A stretch of 64,000 nt of DNA from Phycicoccus duodecadis (GCF_002846495.1 NZ_PJNE01000001.1:434001-498000); one strand, 5' to 3'. Positions 27,041-37,494 are shown, numbered from the stretch's first letter. Program-made: numbers and translations. Notes: generated by a model from the sequence alone, not told the origin.

Positions 27041-28260
27041 GCAGCAGTGGCGGCAGCGCCCCCGCGCAGCAGGAGGCCGCCCCCGCCGAGGAGACGGCCC
27101 CCGAGCCGGAGCCCGAGCCCGAGCCCGAGAGGGCTCCCGAGCCTGCGCCCGAGCCGCAGCAGCCCGCCGCCCAGGAGAAGGCCCCCGAGCCCCAGAAGGC
27201 GCCCGAGCCCGCTCCGGCGCAGGAGGCCGCACCGCAGCAGACGCCCGACGCGGCGGCGGCCCAGGCCGACGGCGCGCCCGCACCGTCCGGCTCGACCGCT
27301 CCCCCGGCTCCGGCCTCGAGCGACGACGCCTCGGCGTACGTCACCCCGCTCGTGCGCAAGCTGGCCGCCGACCACGGCATCGACCTGGCCACCCTCCAGG
27401 GCAGCGGCATCGGTGGGCGCATCCGCAAGCAGGACGTCCTGGCCGCCGCCGAGGCGGCGAAGCCCGCGGCCGAGGAGCCCGCCCCGGAGGCGGCCCCCGC
27501 CGCCGCGCCCGCGTCGGCCGCCGCCGCGCCGGCCGACTCCGGCAAGCGCGGCACGACCCAGCCGATGAGCCGCCTGCGCAAGATGATCGCGCGCCGGATG
27601 GTCGAGTCGCTGCAGACCTCGGCCCAGCTGACCACGGTCGTCGAGGTCGACGTCACCCGCATCGCACGGCTGCGCGACCGGGCCAAGGCCGACTTCGCCG
27701 CGCGCGAGGGCACCAAGCTCAGCTTCCTGCCCTTCTTCACCCTGGCCGCGGTCGAGGCGCTCAAGACGCACCCGACCGTCAACGCCAGCATCGAGGGCGA
27801 CGACGTGACCTACCACGGCACCGAGAACGTCGGCGTCGCGGTCGACACCGAGAAGGGGCTCATCGTCCCGGTCATCAAGAGCGCCGGCGACCTCAACATC
27901 GCCGGGCTGGCGCGCGGCATCGCCGACCTGGCGGACCGCACCCGCAGCAACAGGATCACCCCGGACGACCTCTCGGGTGGGACCTTCACCATCACCAACA
28001 CCGGCTCGCGGGGTGCGCTGTTCGACACCCCGATCATCAACCAGCCGCAGGTGGCCATCCTCGGCACCGGGGCGGTCGTCAAGCGCCCGATCGTGGTCGT
28101 CACCGACGACGGCGGCGAGACCATCGCGATCCGCTCGATGGTCTACCTCGCGCTCTCGTACGACCACCGGATCGTCGACGGCGCCGACGCCGCCCGCTTC
28201 CTCTCGACGATGAAGCAGCGACTCGAGGAAGGCGCGTTCGAGGCCGACCTCGGTCTCTGA
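26320..28260 (+). CDS. sucB: 2-oxoacid dehydrogenase E2 (succinyl/acetyltransferase) with two lipoyl domains
   Basis: A 646-residue acyltransferase core of a 2-oxoacid dehydrogenase complex. Two lipoyl domains occupy about 1-80 and 165-240, with modified lysines K43 and K206 in STDKVDTE. Long Pro/Ala/Glu linkers join them. The E1/E3-binding domain (about 340-378, [17 protein letters not shown]) and the catalytic domain with [15 protein letters not shown] follow. In mycobacteria the neighbouring ortholog (DlaT, Rv2215) serves pyruvate dehydrogenase and peroxynitrite reductase, so dlaT is an equally fair name. AAGGAG precedes the ATG by about ten bases. LpdA upstream and lipB/lipA 6-7 kb downstream supply its partner and cofactor. 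Confidence 0.95.
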   Translation: MSERVQMPALGESVTEGTVTRWLKSVGDEVAVDEPLLEVSTDKVDTEIPSPVAGTLQEILVQEDDTVPVGADLAVIGDGAAPADSGSGDDQAAAPTASEGPGDGPADQVEDPADAGAVADAGDEGGQDPAEPQASTDQPAPDAPAAEAPAQEAPAAQPSSGGGDGTTVTMPALGESVTEGTVTRWLKAEGDEVAVDEPLLEVSTDKVDTEIPSPVAGTLTRILVQEDDTVPVGADLAVVGGSSGGSAPAQQEAAPAEETAPEPEPEPEPERAPEPAPEPQQPAAQEKAPEPQKAPEPAPAQEAAPQQTPDAAAAQADGAPAPSGSTAPPAPASSDDASAYVTPLVRKLAADHGIDLATLQGSGIGGRIRKQDVLAAAEAAKPAAEEPAPEAAPAAAPASAAAAPADSGKRGTTQPMSRLRKMIARRMVESLQTSAQLTTVVEVDVTRIARLRDRAKADFAAREGTKLSFLPFFTLAAVEALKTHPTVNASIEGDDVTYHGTENVGVAVDTEKGLIVPVIKSAGDLNIAGLARGIADLADRTRSNRITPDDLSGGTFTITNTGSRGALFDTPIINQPQVAILGTGAVVKRPIVVVTDDGGETIAIRSMVYLALSYDHRIVDGADAARFLSTMKQRLEEGAFEADLGL

Positions 28261-28275
28261 CGCGCCGCCGACACC

Positions 28276-29166
28276 GTGTCCCGCATCGCCGTCACCGGCT
28301 CGTCCGGCCTCATCGGCACCGCGCTCGTCGCCGCGCTCCAGCAGCGCGGCGACGAGGTCGTGCGGCTCGTCCGACGGGCGCCGTCCCGCCCCGACGAGGT
28401 GCAGTGGGACCCGTCGTCACGCCACCTCGACCCGCAGGTGCTGGGCGCGGTCGACGGGGTGGTGCACCTCGCGGGAGCCGGCGTGGGCGACCACCGCTGG
28501 ACCCCCTCGTACAAGCACGAGATCCTCGCCTCGCGCACCGACAGCACGACCGCGGTGGCGCGGGCCGTCGCCGAGGTCGGGCACCCGGTGCGCCTGGTCT
28601 CGGGGTCGGCCGTGGGCTTCTACGGCGACCGGGGCGACGAGGAGCTGACCGAGCGGAGCCCGCCCGGCACCGGGTTCCTGGCCGACGTCGTGCTGGCCTG
28701 GGAAGCCGCTGCCCAGCCGGCCGTCGATGCCGGCGCCTCGGTGGCCTTCGCCCGCACCGGCATCGTGCTCGCCCCCGAGGGCGGAGCCGCCGCGCCGATG
28801 CTGAAGCTGGGGCGGCTCGGTCTCGGCGGCCCCCTCGGCTCCGGGAAGCAGTTCTCGCCGTGGATCACGCTGGTCGACGAGGTGGGCGCCCTGCTGCACC
28901 TGCTCGACCACCCCGAGGTCACCGGCCCCGTCAACCTCGTCGGTCCCGCGCCGGTGCGCCAGCGCGAGATCGCCGCGGCCATCGGCCGGGCCGTGCACCG
29001 CCCAGCGCTCCTCCCGGCCCCGTCGTTCGCGATGAAGGCCGTGCTGGGCGAGTTCGCGGGCGACGTCCTGGCCAGCCAGCGGGTGGTGGGCGACGCCCTC
29101 GTGGCCGGCGGCTTCCACCACACCCACGGCGACCTCGAGTCGGCCGTCGCCTGGCTGGTCGCCTGA
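28276..29166 (+). CDS. TIGR01777/YfcH-family NAD(P)-binding epimerase-like protein
   Basis: A 296-residue atypical short-chain dehydrogenase. The nucleotide loop is VTGSSGLIGTALV, and VVHLAGAGVGDHRW, SGSAVGFYGDRGDEEL, FSPWITLVDEVGAL and the C-terminal DUF1731-like part (FAMKAVLGEFAGDVLASQRV) are diagnostic of the family. The reaction is unknown. The GTG at 28276 is 15 bases after the E2 stop. The same gene follows dlaT in mycobacteria (Rv2216), so the link with the E2 operon is old. Confidence 0.9.
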   Translation: MSRIAVTGSSGLIGTALVAALQQRGDEVVRLVRRAPSRPDEVQWDPSSRHLDPQVLGAVDGVVHLAGAGVGDHRWTPSYKHEILASRTDSTTAVARAVAEVGHPVRLVSGSAVGFYGDRGDEELTERSPPGTGFLADVVLAWEAAAQPAVDAGASVAFARTGIVLAPEGGAAAPMLKLGRLGLGGPLGSGKQFSPWITLVDEVGALLHLLDHPEVTGPVNLVGPAPVRQREIAAAIGRAVHRPALLPAPSFAMKAVLGEFAGDVLASQRVVGDALVAGGFHHTHGDLESAVAWLVA

Positions 29167-29182
29167 CGCGCGCGCGGCACGC

Positions 29183-30766
29183 TCACCCGGCCATCAGGTC
29201 GCGGATGCGCCAGCCGCCGTCGGTGCGCACGAGCTCGACCACGACCGGCCGGCCGGCGGTGGCCGCCCGGGGCACCGACGGGCCCTCGCCGACGACCTCG
29301 TAGGCGCTGGTGGCGATGCGGGCGGTGACGACCGCGAGATCGCCCCGGACGCGGACCGTGCGTACCCCGGAGACCTCGTACTGCAGGCCCTCGTAGCGCA
29401 GCCCGGCCCGCGCCAGCTGCGTGACGCCGGCGGCGTCGCGGGCGTAGAGCGGCCCGGTCGGAGCCTCGGCGTCGACGAGCCGCCCGGTGTCGGCGCCACG
29501 CCACGCCTCGGCGCGCGACCGGGCCAGGGTCGTGAGCAGCTCGGCGGCGCGGCGGCGCGGCGCGGTGGGGTCGAGCCGGACGTCGACCACGGTGGTGGCC
29601 GCCCCTGCGCGGCCCGGCGAACGATCCGGGGAGGGCCGGACCACCGGCGTCGTGCGCGCGGTGGGAGCCGGCGACGCGGCGGTCCGCACCGGTCGGGACA
29701 CCGCCGTGGTCGGCGCCACCGACCGACGGCCGGCCCCGCCGGCGGCGACGCCCTGATCGCCGGGCGCGTCGGTGGCCCAGGCCGCCCAGCCGGCCACCCC
29801 GGCCGCCAGGGCGAGTGCGACGACTCCGGTGGCCACCCCGCGCCCCACCCCGCGGGCGCCCTGGGCCCACCGGATGAGGACGGACGGCCCGCGCGGCTCC
29901 CGCCCGGCGTCGTCGGCGACCTCCGCCGCGGCGGCCCGCAACCGGTAGGTGACGGCCTCGACGGCATCCCCCTCGACCAGCTGGAGCGGGACCGCGGGCG
30001 CCGCGTCGAACAGCGCCACGGCCAGCTCGTCCGCGCCCGGCCGGTTCTGCGGGTGGGCGCTGACCGCCGCCTCGACCAGGGCGACCAGCCCCGCGGCGGC
30101 CGCGCCGGCGCGACTCACCTCGGCCAGCGCCGGCCGCAGGCCCGGCGGCCCGGGTACCGCCCCGCTGAGGCACAGCCAGCCGAGGGCCCCCAGGGCGTAG
30201 ACGTCGGCGGCGGCATCCGGGCTCGCCCCCAGCACGACCTCGGGGGCCAGGTGGCCCTCGGTGCCCCAGACCGCCGTCGGCGCCTCCCCGAGCACGTGGC
30301 CCAGCCCGAGGTCGGCGAGCACCGGCCGGCCGTCGAGGTCGAGCAGGACGTTGCCGGGCGACACGTCGCCGTGCACCACCCCGGCCGCGTGCAGCCGGCC
30401 CATCGCCGCCGCCACCGGTGCCAGCACCGTGACGACCTCGCCCGGCGACAGGTGCCCGCGGGCGGCGACCAGCGACGCCAGGCTGCCCCCGCGCATCAGC
30501 GGCAGCACCAGCGCCGCCCGCCCGTCGGGCAGCGCCACGCACGCCTCGACCGCCAGCAGGTGGTCGGCGGCCACCCGGCCGGTGACCGACGCCTCGCGCG
30601 CCGCCGCCTCGACCGCCTCGGGGTCGGCCGAGGTCACCTTGACGGCCACCCGCCGGCCGTCGCGCTCGCGCAGCGCCTCCCACACCTCGGCGGTGCCCCC
30701 GCGCCCCAGGACCGCGCCCAGCTCGAACCCCGGGACGAGGGGCGGGCGCGCGGTGGTGGGCTCCAT
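29183..30766 (-). CDS. Membrane serine/threonine protein kinase with altered active-site motifs
   Basis: A 527-residue Hanks-type kinase. Residues 14-250 are the kinase domain with GRGGTAEV, VAVK (K43), HGDVSPGN (D134, N139), DLG at 152-154 and APE at 174-176. One membrane helix lies at about 310-330, then a Thr/Pro/Arg-rich stretch and an extracellular NTF2-like domain (about 395-527, AWRGADTGRL to GWRIRDLMAG). The HRD arginine is glycine and DFG is DLG, so it is a non-RD kinase that may not need activation-loop phosphorylation. All core catalytic residues remain, so it is probably active. It is divergent from the S51 peptidase gene. Substrates unknown. Confidence 0.88.
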   Translation of the reverse strand: MEPTTARPPLVPGFELGAVLGRGGTAEVWEALRERDGRRVAVKVTSADPEAVEAAAREASVTGRVAADHLLAVEACVALPDGRAALVLPLMRGGSLASLVAARGHLSPGEVVTVLAPVAAAMGRLHAAGVVHGDVSPGNVLLDLDGRPVLADLGLGHVLGEAPTAVWGTEGHLAPEVVLGASPDAAADVYALGALGWLCLSGAVPGPPGLRPALAEVSRAGAAAAGLVALVEAAVSAHPQNRPGADELAVALFDAAPAVPLQLVEGDAVEAVTYRLRAAAAEVADDAGREPRGPSVLIRWAQGARGVGRGVATGVVALALAAGVAGWAAWATDAPGDQGVAAGGAGRRSVAPTTAVSRPVRTAASPAPTARTTPVVRPSPDRSPGRAGAATTVVDVRLDPTAPRRRAAELLTTLARSRAEAWRGADTGRLVDAEAPTGPLYARDAAGVTQLARAGLRYEGLQYEVSGVRTVRVRGDLAVVTARIATSAYEVVGEGPSVPRAATAGRPVVVELVRTDGGWRIRDLMAG

Positions 30767-30822
30767 CCCGCCACTGTGCCCCGGACGCCGGAAACCACCG
30801 CGAGGTTTTCCACAGGCCCTCG

Positions 30823-30828
30823 TACAGT
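30823..30828 (+). promoter_or_regulatory. -10 element TACAGT, leaderless start of the S51 peptidase gene
   Basis: TACAGT, six bases, ATG at 30835. The preceding 40 bases are unusually A/T-rich for this genome. Confidence 0.6.
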
Positions 30829-30834
30829 GACCCG

Positions 30835-31575
30835 ATGAGCGCCGACGGCCCGACCATCCTCGCCACCTCGGGCGGCTACCGCGGGGGCACCCGCACCCGG
30901 TTCGAGTACGACGCGCTGGTGCACCACGCGGTCGAGCTGTCGGGGGTACACGGTCGCCGACCGCGGATGACCTTCGTGGGGACCGCCTCCGGCGACCCGC
31001 GCTGGTTCTCCCACGAGGCCGCCGAGGCCGGGCGCGTGGCGGGCTTCGACGTGACCGTGCTCGACCTGTTCCCGATGCCGAACCTCGACGACGTGCCCGG
31101 CCACCTGCTCGAGCAGGACGTGGTGTGGGTCAACGGCGGCTCGGTGGCGAACCTGCTGGCGGTCTGGGCGGTCCACGACCTCGGCCCCGCTCTGCGCGCA
31201 GCCTGGGAGGCCGGGGTCGTCCTCTCGGGCGTCTCGGCCGGGTCCATCTGCTGGTACCTGGGCGGCACCACCGACTCCTTCGGCCCCGAGCTGCGAGCCG
31301 TCACCAACGGGCTCGCCTTCCTCCCGTACGGCAACGGCGTCCACTACGACTCCGAGGCTCGGCGCCGCCCGCTCGTGCACCGGCTCGTCGCCGACGGCAC
31401 CCTGCCCGTCACGCACTGCACCGACGACGGGGTCGGGCTGGTCTACCGCGGCACCGAGCTGGTCGGGGCCGTCACCGAGCGCGACGGCGCGGCGGCCGCG
31501 TACGTGGTCACGGCCGACGGCCGAGGGGGCGCGGTCGAGGAGCGCGTCGAGCCGCGGCGCCTCCCCACGCCCTGA
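30835..31575 (+). CDS. Peptidase E-like protein (family S51)
   Basis: A 246-residue protein of the PepE/cyanophycinase fold, a class I glutamine-amidotransferase-like hydrolase. The nucleophile is S134 in SGVSAGSICW, and the conserved VWVNGGSVANLL loop and YGNGVHYDSEARR segment are present. S51 enzymes cleave Asp-X dipeptides (peptidase E) or cyanophycin; the short length favours a peptidase. Cytoplasmic, since no signal peptide is seen. Confidence 0.87.
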   Translation: MSADGPTILATSGGYRGGTRTRFEYDALVHHAVELSGVHGRRPRMTFVGTASGDPRWFSHEAAEAGRVAGFDVTVLDLFPMPNLDDVPGHLLEQDVVWVNGGSVANLLAVWAVHDLGPALRAAWEAGVVLSGVSAGSICWYLGGTTDSFGPELRAVTNGLAFLPYGNGVHYDSEARRRPLVHRLVADGTLPVTHCTDDGVGLVYRGTELVGAVTERDGAAAAYVVTADGRGGAVEERVEPRRLPTP

Positions 31576-31591
31576 GGCACGGGGGCCGCCG

Positions 31592-32623
31592 TCAGCGGCG
31601 CGGCGTGACGACCTCGACGACGCGCTGCTCGGCCGCCGCCACCCGGGCGGCGTCGACGACCGCGAGGGTGTGCACGGCGTCCCAGGGGTCGATGGGCATC
31701 GCGGCCTGCGGGTCGGGCGAGGCCAGCGCCGCGGCCACCGCCCGGTAGAGGTCGGCCTGCGAGGAGCGCACCCGCGGCACGGCCATCGGCTCGTCGCCGC
31801 CGTACAGCCAGCCGCAGTGGTCGGCGTCCGGGTCGCGCTGCCCCGACCAGACGTGGGCCTCGCCCTCGAAGTCGGCCTGCACGTAGGCGGCCGCCCGCCC
31901 GAGCAGCCGCACCCGGGGGCCCGGTGCCGCCGCCAGGGACGTCGCCGACAGGTGCGACACGACCCCGCTCGTGTGGGTGACCAGCAGGAAGGCGTCGTCC
32001 TCGGCCGGGGTGCTGCGGGCCGCCACCGTGGCTGCCACATGGGTCACCGGCCCGAAGAGCTGCACGGCCGCGTCCACCAGGTGGGTGTGCAGGTCGAGCA
32101 GGATGCCGCCGCCGTCCTCCCAGGGTGCGTTCTCGCGCCAGCGGTCCTTGGGCACCGGGCGCCAGCGCTCCCAGCGCATCTCGTAGCGGAACGGCTCCCC
32201 CACGCGCCCGTCGGCGAGCAGCGCCCGCACCGTGGTGTGCTCGGGGTCGTAGCGCCGGTTCTGGAACACCGTGAGCGGCACCCCGGCCCGCTCGGCGTGG
32301 CGGACGACCGCGGCGCCCCGCTCCGCGTCCACGGCCAGCGGCTTGTCGACCACGCAGGGCCGCCCGGCGTCCACCACGGCGCGGACGTGCTCGGCGTGCG
32401 CGCCGCTCGGGGTCGCGAGGACCACGAGGTCGACGTCCTCGAGGGCGAGCAGGTCGTCCAGGGTGGGCACGACCGCGGCGCCGGGCAGCCCGGCCCGCAC
32501 CGCCGCCGCGCGTTCTGCGTCCCGCGTCGACACCGCCACGATGTCGAGCCCGGCCTCGAGCAGGCGGGGGGCGTGGATGGTGCGGCCGGCGGAGCCGTAC
32601 CCGGCGAGGGCGACGCGCGTCAT
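31592..32623 (-). CDS. Gfo/Idh/MocA-family oxidoreductase
   Basis: A 343-residue NAD(P)-dependent sugar or cyclitol oxidoreductase. The nucleotide loop is LAGYGSAGRTIHAPRL, with the family motif CVVDKPLAVD (EKP-type lysine) and the C-terminal domain with ILLDLHTHLVDAAVQLFGPV, where D...H are catalytic. The substrate cannot be told from sequence. It is convergent with the S51 gene, with 16 bases between stops, and the leaderless promoter sets the ATG. Confidence 0.9.
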   Translation of the reverse strand: MTRVALAGYGSAGRTIHAPRLLEAGLDIVAVSTRDAERAAAVRAGLPGAAVVPTLDDLLALEDVDLVVLATPSGAHAEHVRAVVDAGRPCVVDKPLAVDAERGAAVVRHAERAGVPLTVFQNRRYDPEHTTVRALLADGRVGEPFRYEMRWERWRPVPKDRWRENAPWEDGGGILLDLHTHLVDAAVQLFGPVTHVAATVAARSTPAEDDAFLLVTHTSGVVSHLSATSLAAAPGPRVRLLGRAAAYVQADFEGEAHVWSGQRDPDADHCGWLYGGDEPMAVPRVRSSQADLYRAVAAALASPDPQAAMPIDPWDAVHTLAVVDAARVAAAEQRVVEVVTPRR

Positions 32624-32629
32624 CCCGCC

Positions 32630-32635
32630 ACCCTA
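32630..32635 (-). promoter_or_regulatory. -10 element TAGGGT, leaderless start of the Gfo/Idh gene
   Basis: TAGGGT, six bases, ATG at 32623. The promoter overlaps the last codons of the upstream MMPL gene. Confidence 0.6.
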
Positions 32636-34891
32636 GGCGGGGGCGTCGGGCTCGGCGCCGGGGTGCACCCCCGACGCGTGCCGGCCGGGGCCGGACCCGC
32701 CACCGTCGGCGACCAGCCGGGCCGGCCACCAGACCCGCGGGCCCAGGTCGTGGGCCAGGGCCGGTACCAGCAGCGAGCGGACGACGAGGGTGTCGAGCAG
32801 CACCCCGAACCCGACGATGAAGGCGATCTGCACGAGGAAGACCAGCGGCAGCACCGAGAGCGCGGAGAAGGTCGCGGCCAGGACGATGCCGGCGCTGGTG
32901 ATGACCCCGCCGGTGACGGCCAGCCCCCGGAGGATGCCGGGCCGGGTACCGCGCACGATCGCCTCTTCGCGCACCCGCGTCATCAGGAAGATCGAGTAGT
33001 CGATCCCCAGCGCCACCAGGAAGACGAAGCCGTACAGCGGGATGGCCGGGTCGCCCGCGGTGAAGCCCAGCACGTGCTCGAACACCAGCGCCGAGACCCC
33101 GATGGTCGCGCCGAAGGAGACGACGTTGGCGACCACGAGCAGCAGGGGCGCGAGCAGCGAGCGCAGCAGCAGGGCCAGCACCACGAAGATGACGAGCAGG
33201 ATGGTCGGCACGATGACGCGCAGGTCGCGGCTGCTGGCGTCCAGCACGTCGAGGTTGGTGGCGGCGTTGCCGCCGACGAGGGCGTCGGGGCTGACGGCGT
33301 CGAGGTCGGCCCGCAGCCGGCGCACCGTCTCCTCGGCCGAGGTGCTGTCGGCTGCCCCCCGCGTCGTGGCCTGCACCAGCACCTTGCCGTCGACGACCTT
33401 CGGCGGGGCCGCCTGGTCATCCGGCCCCGGCGGGCTCTGCCCGACGAACGCCCCGTCGATGCCGGGGTCCTTCGTCACCACGGCGAGCGCGGCCTCCACC
33501 CGGTCCGCGGGCACGACGACCTGCAGCGGGGTGGCCGAACCCGCCGGGAAGTGCCGCCCGATGGCCTGCTGGGCCGTCACCGAGTCGACGTCGGTCAGGA
33601 ACGTCTCCTCGATGGTCGAGCCGCTCGCCCGGAACGTCGGGGCGAAGGCGGCGGCGGCGAGCAGCACCACCAGGGTCAGCCCCCACGTGGCGCGCGGCCG
33701 GCGCCCGACCAGCCCCGCCACGCGGCCCCACACCGAGCGGCCGCCCACGGCGTCCTCGGCGTGCACGTGGTCGACCCGCGGCACGATCGGCCAGAACACC
33801 CGGCGGCCGAACAGCAGCAGCACCGCCGGCAGGAACGTGAGTGATGCGAGCAGCGCGCCGGCGATGCCGAGCGCACCCACCGGGCCCAGCCCCGACGTGC
33901 TCTGCAGCTCGGCCAGCAGGAGGCACAGCAGGCCGAGGATGACGGTGGCGGCCGAGGCCGTGATGGGCTCGACCACCCCGAGCCAGGCCTGTCGCAGCGC
34001 CACCCACGAGTCGGGGGTGTCGTGCAGGCGTTCGCGGAAGCGGCTGACCAGCAGCAGGGCGTAGTCGGTGGCGGCCCCGACGACGAGGATGAAGAGGATG
34101 CCCTGCGACTGGCCGGACAGCGTGATGACGTCGTGCTTCGCGAGCTGGTAGACGACGGCCGACGCGGCGCTCAGCCCGAGGACCGCGCTCACGAGCACGG
34201 CCACCGGCAGCACCGGGCTGCGGTAGACCACGAGCAGGATCACCAGGACGACGACCAGGGCGACCAGCAGCAGGATGCCGTCGATGCCGGCGAAGGCGGA
34301 CGAGAAGTCGGCGATCAGCCCTCCCGGGCCGCCGACGTGGGCGGTGAGCCCGGCCGGCACCAGGACCCGGGCGATCTCGTCGCGGATGGCGGTGGCACCC
34401 TCCGCCAGGGCCGTGGTGTCGCCGACCGCCGCCGTGCCGGTGGTGCCGTCGAGGGGCACGACCAGCAGCACGGCCTGCCCGTCCTGCGACGGCACCGGCT
34501 GTACCGGGGCGTCGCCGGCCAGGTAGTCGCCGAGCGTGCGGCCCGGGCCGAGCGCCGGCAGGGCCAGGCCCGGCAGCGAGGCGGCGAAGGCCTGCACGGG
34601 CTTCTCGTCGGCGGCGGTGAGTACGCCCCCGCCCTTCTTCTCGACCACCACGAGGAAGGGCAGCTCGGTGCGGTCGCTGAAGCGCGCGACGGCCTCGGAG
34701 ACCAGCGTCGACTCGGCGTTCTTGGGCAGGAAGGTGGCGTTGTCGTTGCTCTGGACGCCCGACAGCTTCCCCTGGGCGCTGCCGCCGACGGCGCCCACGG
34801 CGAGCCACAGCAGGATGACGACCGCGGCCCCGACGGCCACCCACCGCGGGCGGCGACGGGGGCGGGGCTGCGGCTCGGGCTCGTCGCTCAT
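32633..34891 (-). CDS. MMPL-family (RND superfamily) transporter
   Basis: A 752-residue exporter with twelve membrane helices as two repeats. Each repeat has a first helix (about 17-37 and 390-410), an extracytoplasmic domain of about 150 residues, and five helices with the proton-relay motif: [10 protein letters not shown] in the first and [11 protein letters not shown] in the second. Mycobacterial MmpL proteins export lipids; related proteins elsewhere export antibiotics or siderophores. No regulator or lipid gene adjoins it, so the cargo is unknown. The ATG is set by TACGCT six bases upstream. Confidence 0.92.
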   Translation of the reverse strand: MSDEPEPQPRPRRRPRWVAVGAAVVILLWLAVGAVGGSAQGKLSGVQSNDNATFLPKNAESTLVSEAVARFSDRTELPFLVVVEKKGGGVLTAADEKPVQAFAASLPGLALPALGPGRTLGDYLAGDAPVQPVPSQDGQAVLLVVPLDGTTGTAAVGDTTALAEGATAIRDEIARVLVPAGLTAHVGGPGGLIADFSSAFAGIDGILLLVALVVVLVILLVVYRSPVLPVAVLVSAVLGLSAASAVVYQLAKHDVITLSGQSQGILFILVVGAATDYALLLVSRFRERLHDTPDSWVALRQAWLGVVEPITASAATVILGLLCLLLAELQSTSGLGPVGALGIAGALLASLTFLPAVLLLFGRRVFWPIVPRVDHVHAEDAVGGRSVWGRVAGLVGRRPRATWGLTLVVLLAAAAFAPTFRASGSTIEETFLTDVDSVTAQQAIGRHFPAGSATPLQVVVPADRVEAALAVVTKDPGIDGAFVGQSPPGPDDQAAPPKVVDGKVLVQATTRGAADSTSAEETVRRLRADLDAVSPDALVGGNAATNLDVLDASSRDLRVIVPTILLVIFVVLALLLRSLLAPLLLVVANVVSFGATIGVSALVFEHVLGFTAGDPAIPLYGFVFLVALGIDYSIFLMTRVREEAIVRGTRPGILRGLAVTGGVITSAGIVLAATFSALSVLPLVFLVQIAFIVGFGVLLDTLVVRSLLVPALAHDLGPRVWWPARLVADGGGSGPGRHASGVHPGAEPDAPA

Positions 34892-34897
34892 GGCCTC

Positions 34898-34903
34898 AGC
34901 GTA
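34898..34903 (-). promoter_or_regulatory. -10 element TACGCT, leaderless start of the MMPL gene
   Basis: TACGCT, six bases, ATG at 34891. It is divergent from the lipB promoter, whose hexamer begins 48 bases away. Confidence 0.6.
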
Positions 34904-34950
34904 GGGACGGGCGGGGACGCCGCGCCCCGGGGTTCGACAGCGCGGCGGCG

Positions 34951-34956
34951 TACCGT
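34951..34956 (+). promoter_or_regulatory. -10 element TACCGT, leaderless start of lipB
   Basis: TACCGT, six bases, ATG at 34963. Confidence 0.6.
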
Positions 34957-34962
34957 GGTGCC

Positions 34963-35595
34963 ATGCGTTTCGTGCACCTCGGCTTCGCCCCCTCGTTCGT
35001 CGACTACGAGGAGGCGTGGGCGACCCAGCGCGAGGTCCACGCCCAGGTGGTCGACGGCACCCTCGACGACACCACGCTGCTGCTCGAGCACGCCGCCGTG
35101 TACACCGCCGGCAAGCGCACCGAGCCGCACGAGCGCCCCACCGACGGCACCCCCGTCATCGACGTCGACCGCGGCGGCAAGATCACGTGGCACGGACCCG
35201 GCCAGCTGGTGGGCTACCCCATCGTGCGGCTGCGCGAGGTCCCCATCGACGTCGTGGCCCACGTGCGGCGCCTCGAGGAGGCCATGATCCGCATCTGCCG
35301 CGACTTCGGCGTCGAGACCATCCGCGTCGACGGCCGCAGCGGCGTCTGGGTGCCCGCCGACTGGCGCGGCCCCGAGCGCAAGCTGGGCGCCATCGGCGTG
35401 CGGGTCAGCCGGCGGGTCACGATGCACGGCTTCGCGCTCAACTGCGACGCCTCGCTGGGCTGGGCCGACGCGATCATCCCGTGCGGCATCCCCGACGCCG
35501 GCGTCTCGTCCCTCACCCAGGAGGCCGGGCGCGTCATCACCGTCCAGGACGTCCTGCCGTACGCCGAGAAGCACCTGGCCGACGTCCTCGGCTGA
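34963..35595 (+). CDS. lipB: Octanoyltransferase
   Basis: LipB moves octanoate from acyl carrier protein to the lipoyl domains of E2 and GcvH. The 210-residue protein has the catalytic pair C174 ([10 protein letters not shown]) and K140 (RKLGAIGV) and the signature [20 protein letters not shown]. It precedes lipA by 70 bases, although each gene has its own leaderless promoter. Confidence 0.97.
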   Translation: MRFVHLGFAPSFVDYEEAWATQREVHAQVVDGTLDDTTLLLEHAAVYTAGKRTEPHERPTDGTPVIDVDRGGKITWHGPGQLVGYPIVRLREVPIDVVAHVRRLEEAMIRICRDFGVETIRVDGRSGVWVPADWRGPERKLGAIGVRVSRRVTMHGFALNCDASLGWADAIIPCGIPDAGVSSLTQEAGRVITVQDVLPYAEKHLADVLG

Positions 35596-35652
35596 CCCAC
35601 CCACGGCCCCCGGGCGACCCCGGGCGGTTCGGGGGATGTCGCCGCCGCGGCG

Positions 35653-35658
35653 TAGGCT
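35653..35658 (+). promoter_or_regulatory. -10 element TAGGCT, leaderless start of lipA
   Basis: TAGGCT is seven bases before the GTG at 35666. Confidence 0.55.
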
Positions 35659-35665
35659 GGAACGC

Positions 35666-36691
35666 GTGACTGTCGCACCCGAAGGACGCCGGATGCTGCG
35701 GGTCGAGGCGCGCAACGCCGAGACCCCGATCGAGCGCAAGCCGGAGTGGATCCGCACCACCGCCAAGATGGGGCCGGAGTTCACGGCCATCCACTCCATG
35801 GTCAAGGGGCAGGGCCTGCACACGGTCTGCCAGGAGGCGGGGTGTCCCAACATCTTCGAGTGCTGGGAGGACCGCGAGGCCACCTTCCTCATCGGCGGCG
35901 ACACCTGCACCCGCCGCTGCGACTTCTGCGACATCGCCACCGGGCGCCCCCAGCCGCTCGACCTCGACGAGCCCCGCCGCGTCGCCGAGTCGGTGCGCTC
36001 GATGGGCCTGCGGTACTCCACCGTCACCGGTGTCGCGCGCGACGACCGCCCCGACGGCGCGGCCGGGCTGTACGCCGAGACCATCCGCCAGATCCACGCG
36101 CTGAACCCCAACACCGGCGTCGAGATCCTCCCGCCCGACTTCGGCGCCAAGCCCGAGCTCGTCGGGCAGGTCTTCGACGCCCGCCCCGAGGTGTTCGCCC
36201 ACAACCTCGAGACCGTGCCGCGCATCTTCAAGCGCATCCGCCCGGCCTTCACCTACGACAAGTCGCTGCGCGTCATCACGATGGCCCGCGAGGCCGGCCT
36301 GGTCACCAAGTCGAACCTCATCCTGGGGATGGGCGAGGAGGACCACGAGGTCGAGGAGGCGATCCGCGACCTGCACGAGGCCGGCTGCGACATCCTCACC
36401 ATCACCCAGTACCTGCGCCCCTCCCCCACCCACCACCCGATCGACCGGTGGGTCAAGCCCGAGGAGTTCGTGCACTGGTCCGACACCGCCGAGGCCATGG
36501 GCTTCAAGGGCGTCATGGCGGGCCCGCTGGTCCGCAGCTCGTACCGCGCCGGACGCCTCTGGGCCACGGCCATGGGCAAGTGGGGCCGCCCCATCCCCGA
36601 GCACCTGGCCCACCTCGCGCAGGCCGCGTCCGACCCGGCCCGCCAGGAGGCCGCGTCGTTGGTGGCCAAGGCTCGCAGCGCCGTATCCTGA
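35666..36691 (+). CDS. lipA: Lipoyl synthase
   Basis: A radical-SAM enzyme that inserts two sulfurs into the octanoyl chain on lipoyl domains. The 341-residue product has the auxiliary-cluster cysteines C55, C60 and C66 and the radical-SAM cysteines C81, C85 and C88 (CTRRCDFC). The C-terminal RSSYRAG holds the serine ligand of the auxiliary cluster. The GTG at 35666 is chosen over an in-frame ATG ten codons upstream because of the promoter and the usual start [21 protein letters not shown] sequence. Confidence 0.96.
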   Translation: MTVAPEGRRMLRVEARNAETPIERKPEWIRTTAKMGPEFTAIHSMVKGQGLHTVCQEAGCPNIFECWEDREATFLIGGDTCTRRCDFCDIATGRPQPLDLDEPRRVAESVRSMGLRYSTVTGVARDDRPDGAAGLYAETIRQIHALNPNTGVEILPPDFGAKPELVGQVFDARPEVFAHNLETVPRIFKRIRPAFTYDKSLRVITMAREAGLVTKSNLILGMGEEDHEVEEAIRDLHEAGCDILTITQYLRPSPTHHPIDRWVKPEEFVHWSDTAEAMGFKGVMAGPLVRSSYRAGRLWATAMGKWGRPIPEHLAHLAQAASDPARQEAASLVAKARSAVS

Positions 36692-36750
36692 CGGCACGCG
36701 CCCGCGCCACCGCCGGGCGGCACCACCCCCGACCAGGAGCACCGTCCCCC

Positions 36751-37476
36751 GTGTCCGACGCACCCGAGAAGAAGCCCGGCCGGATCGCCGAGATCCGCCA
36801 GGCCTACAGCGCCATCAAGTCCCTCGACCCGCAGATCGGGTGGTGGATGCTCGGCGCCGCCGTGCTCACGGCCGCGGTCGTCGTCGGCATCGGCGCGATC
36901 TTCGGCGGCGGCTGGCTGATCTACGCCGCGCTCGTCGCCATCCCCGCTGCGGCCCTGGCCGCGGTCGTGGTGATGAACCGGCGCGGCAACGGCGCCATGT
37001 ACAAGGCGCTCGACGGCAAGGTGGGCGCGGCCGGCGCCACTCTGACGGGCCTGGGCAAGCGCGGCTGGTACGCGAACCAGGAGCCGGTGGCCGTCGATGG
37101 CGCGCGCGGCACCCGGGCGCAGGACCTTGCGGGCGCGGCGCTGGTGTTCCGGGCGCTGGGCCGCCCCGGGGTCGTGCTCATCGGTGAGGGCCCGGTCGGC
37201 CGGGTCGGCAAGCTCCTCAAGCAGGAGGAGAAGAAGGTCGCGCGGGTCGCCCCCGGCGTCCCGGTCCACCTGTGGACCGTCGGCGACGGCGACGGCCAGG
37301 TCCCGGTGCGCAAGATCGCGGGCAAGCTCACCCGGATGAAGCCGGTGCTCAGCAAGCAGGAGGTCTCGGTCGTCAACAAGCGCCTGACCTCGCTCGGCGG
37401 CATCCGGCCCCCGATCCCCAAGGGCGTCGACCCCACCAAGGCCCGCATGGACCGCAAGGCGATGCGCGGCCGCTGA
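36751..37476 (+). CDS. DUF4191 family membrane protein
   Basis: A 241-residue actinobacterial protein with two membrane helices (about 32-52 and 56-76), a basic N-terminus (EKKPGRIAEIRQAYSAIK) and a soluble C-terminal domain with GKRGWYANQEPVAVD and GRVGKLLKQEEKKVARV. The function is unknown. The gene always seems to follow lipA in this group (Rv2219 in M. tuberculosis), which hints at a tie to lipoylation or to glnA. AGGAG lies 11 bases before the GTG at 36751. Confidence 0.9.
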   Translation: MSDAPEKKPGRIAEIRQAYSAIKSLDPQIGWWMLGAAVLTAAVVVGIGAIFGGGWLIYAALVAIPAAALAAVVVMNRRGNGAMYKALDGKVGAAGATLTGLGKRGWYANQEPVAVDGARGTRAQDLAGAALVFRALGRPGVVLIGEGPVGRVGKLLKQEEKKVARVAPGVPVHLWTVGDGDGQVPVRKIAGKLTRMKPVLSKQEVSVVNKRLTSLGGIRPPIPKGVDPTKARMDRKAMRGR

Positions 37477-37494
37477 CCCTCACGTCGTCGGTCT

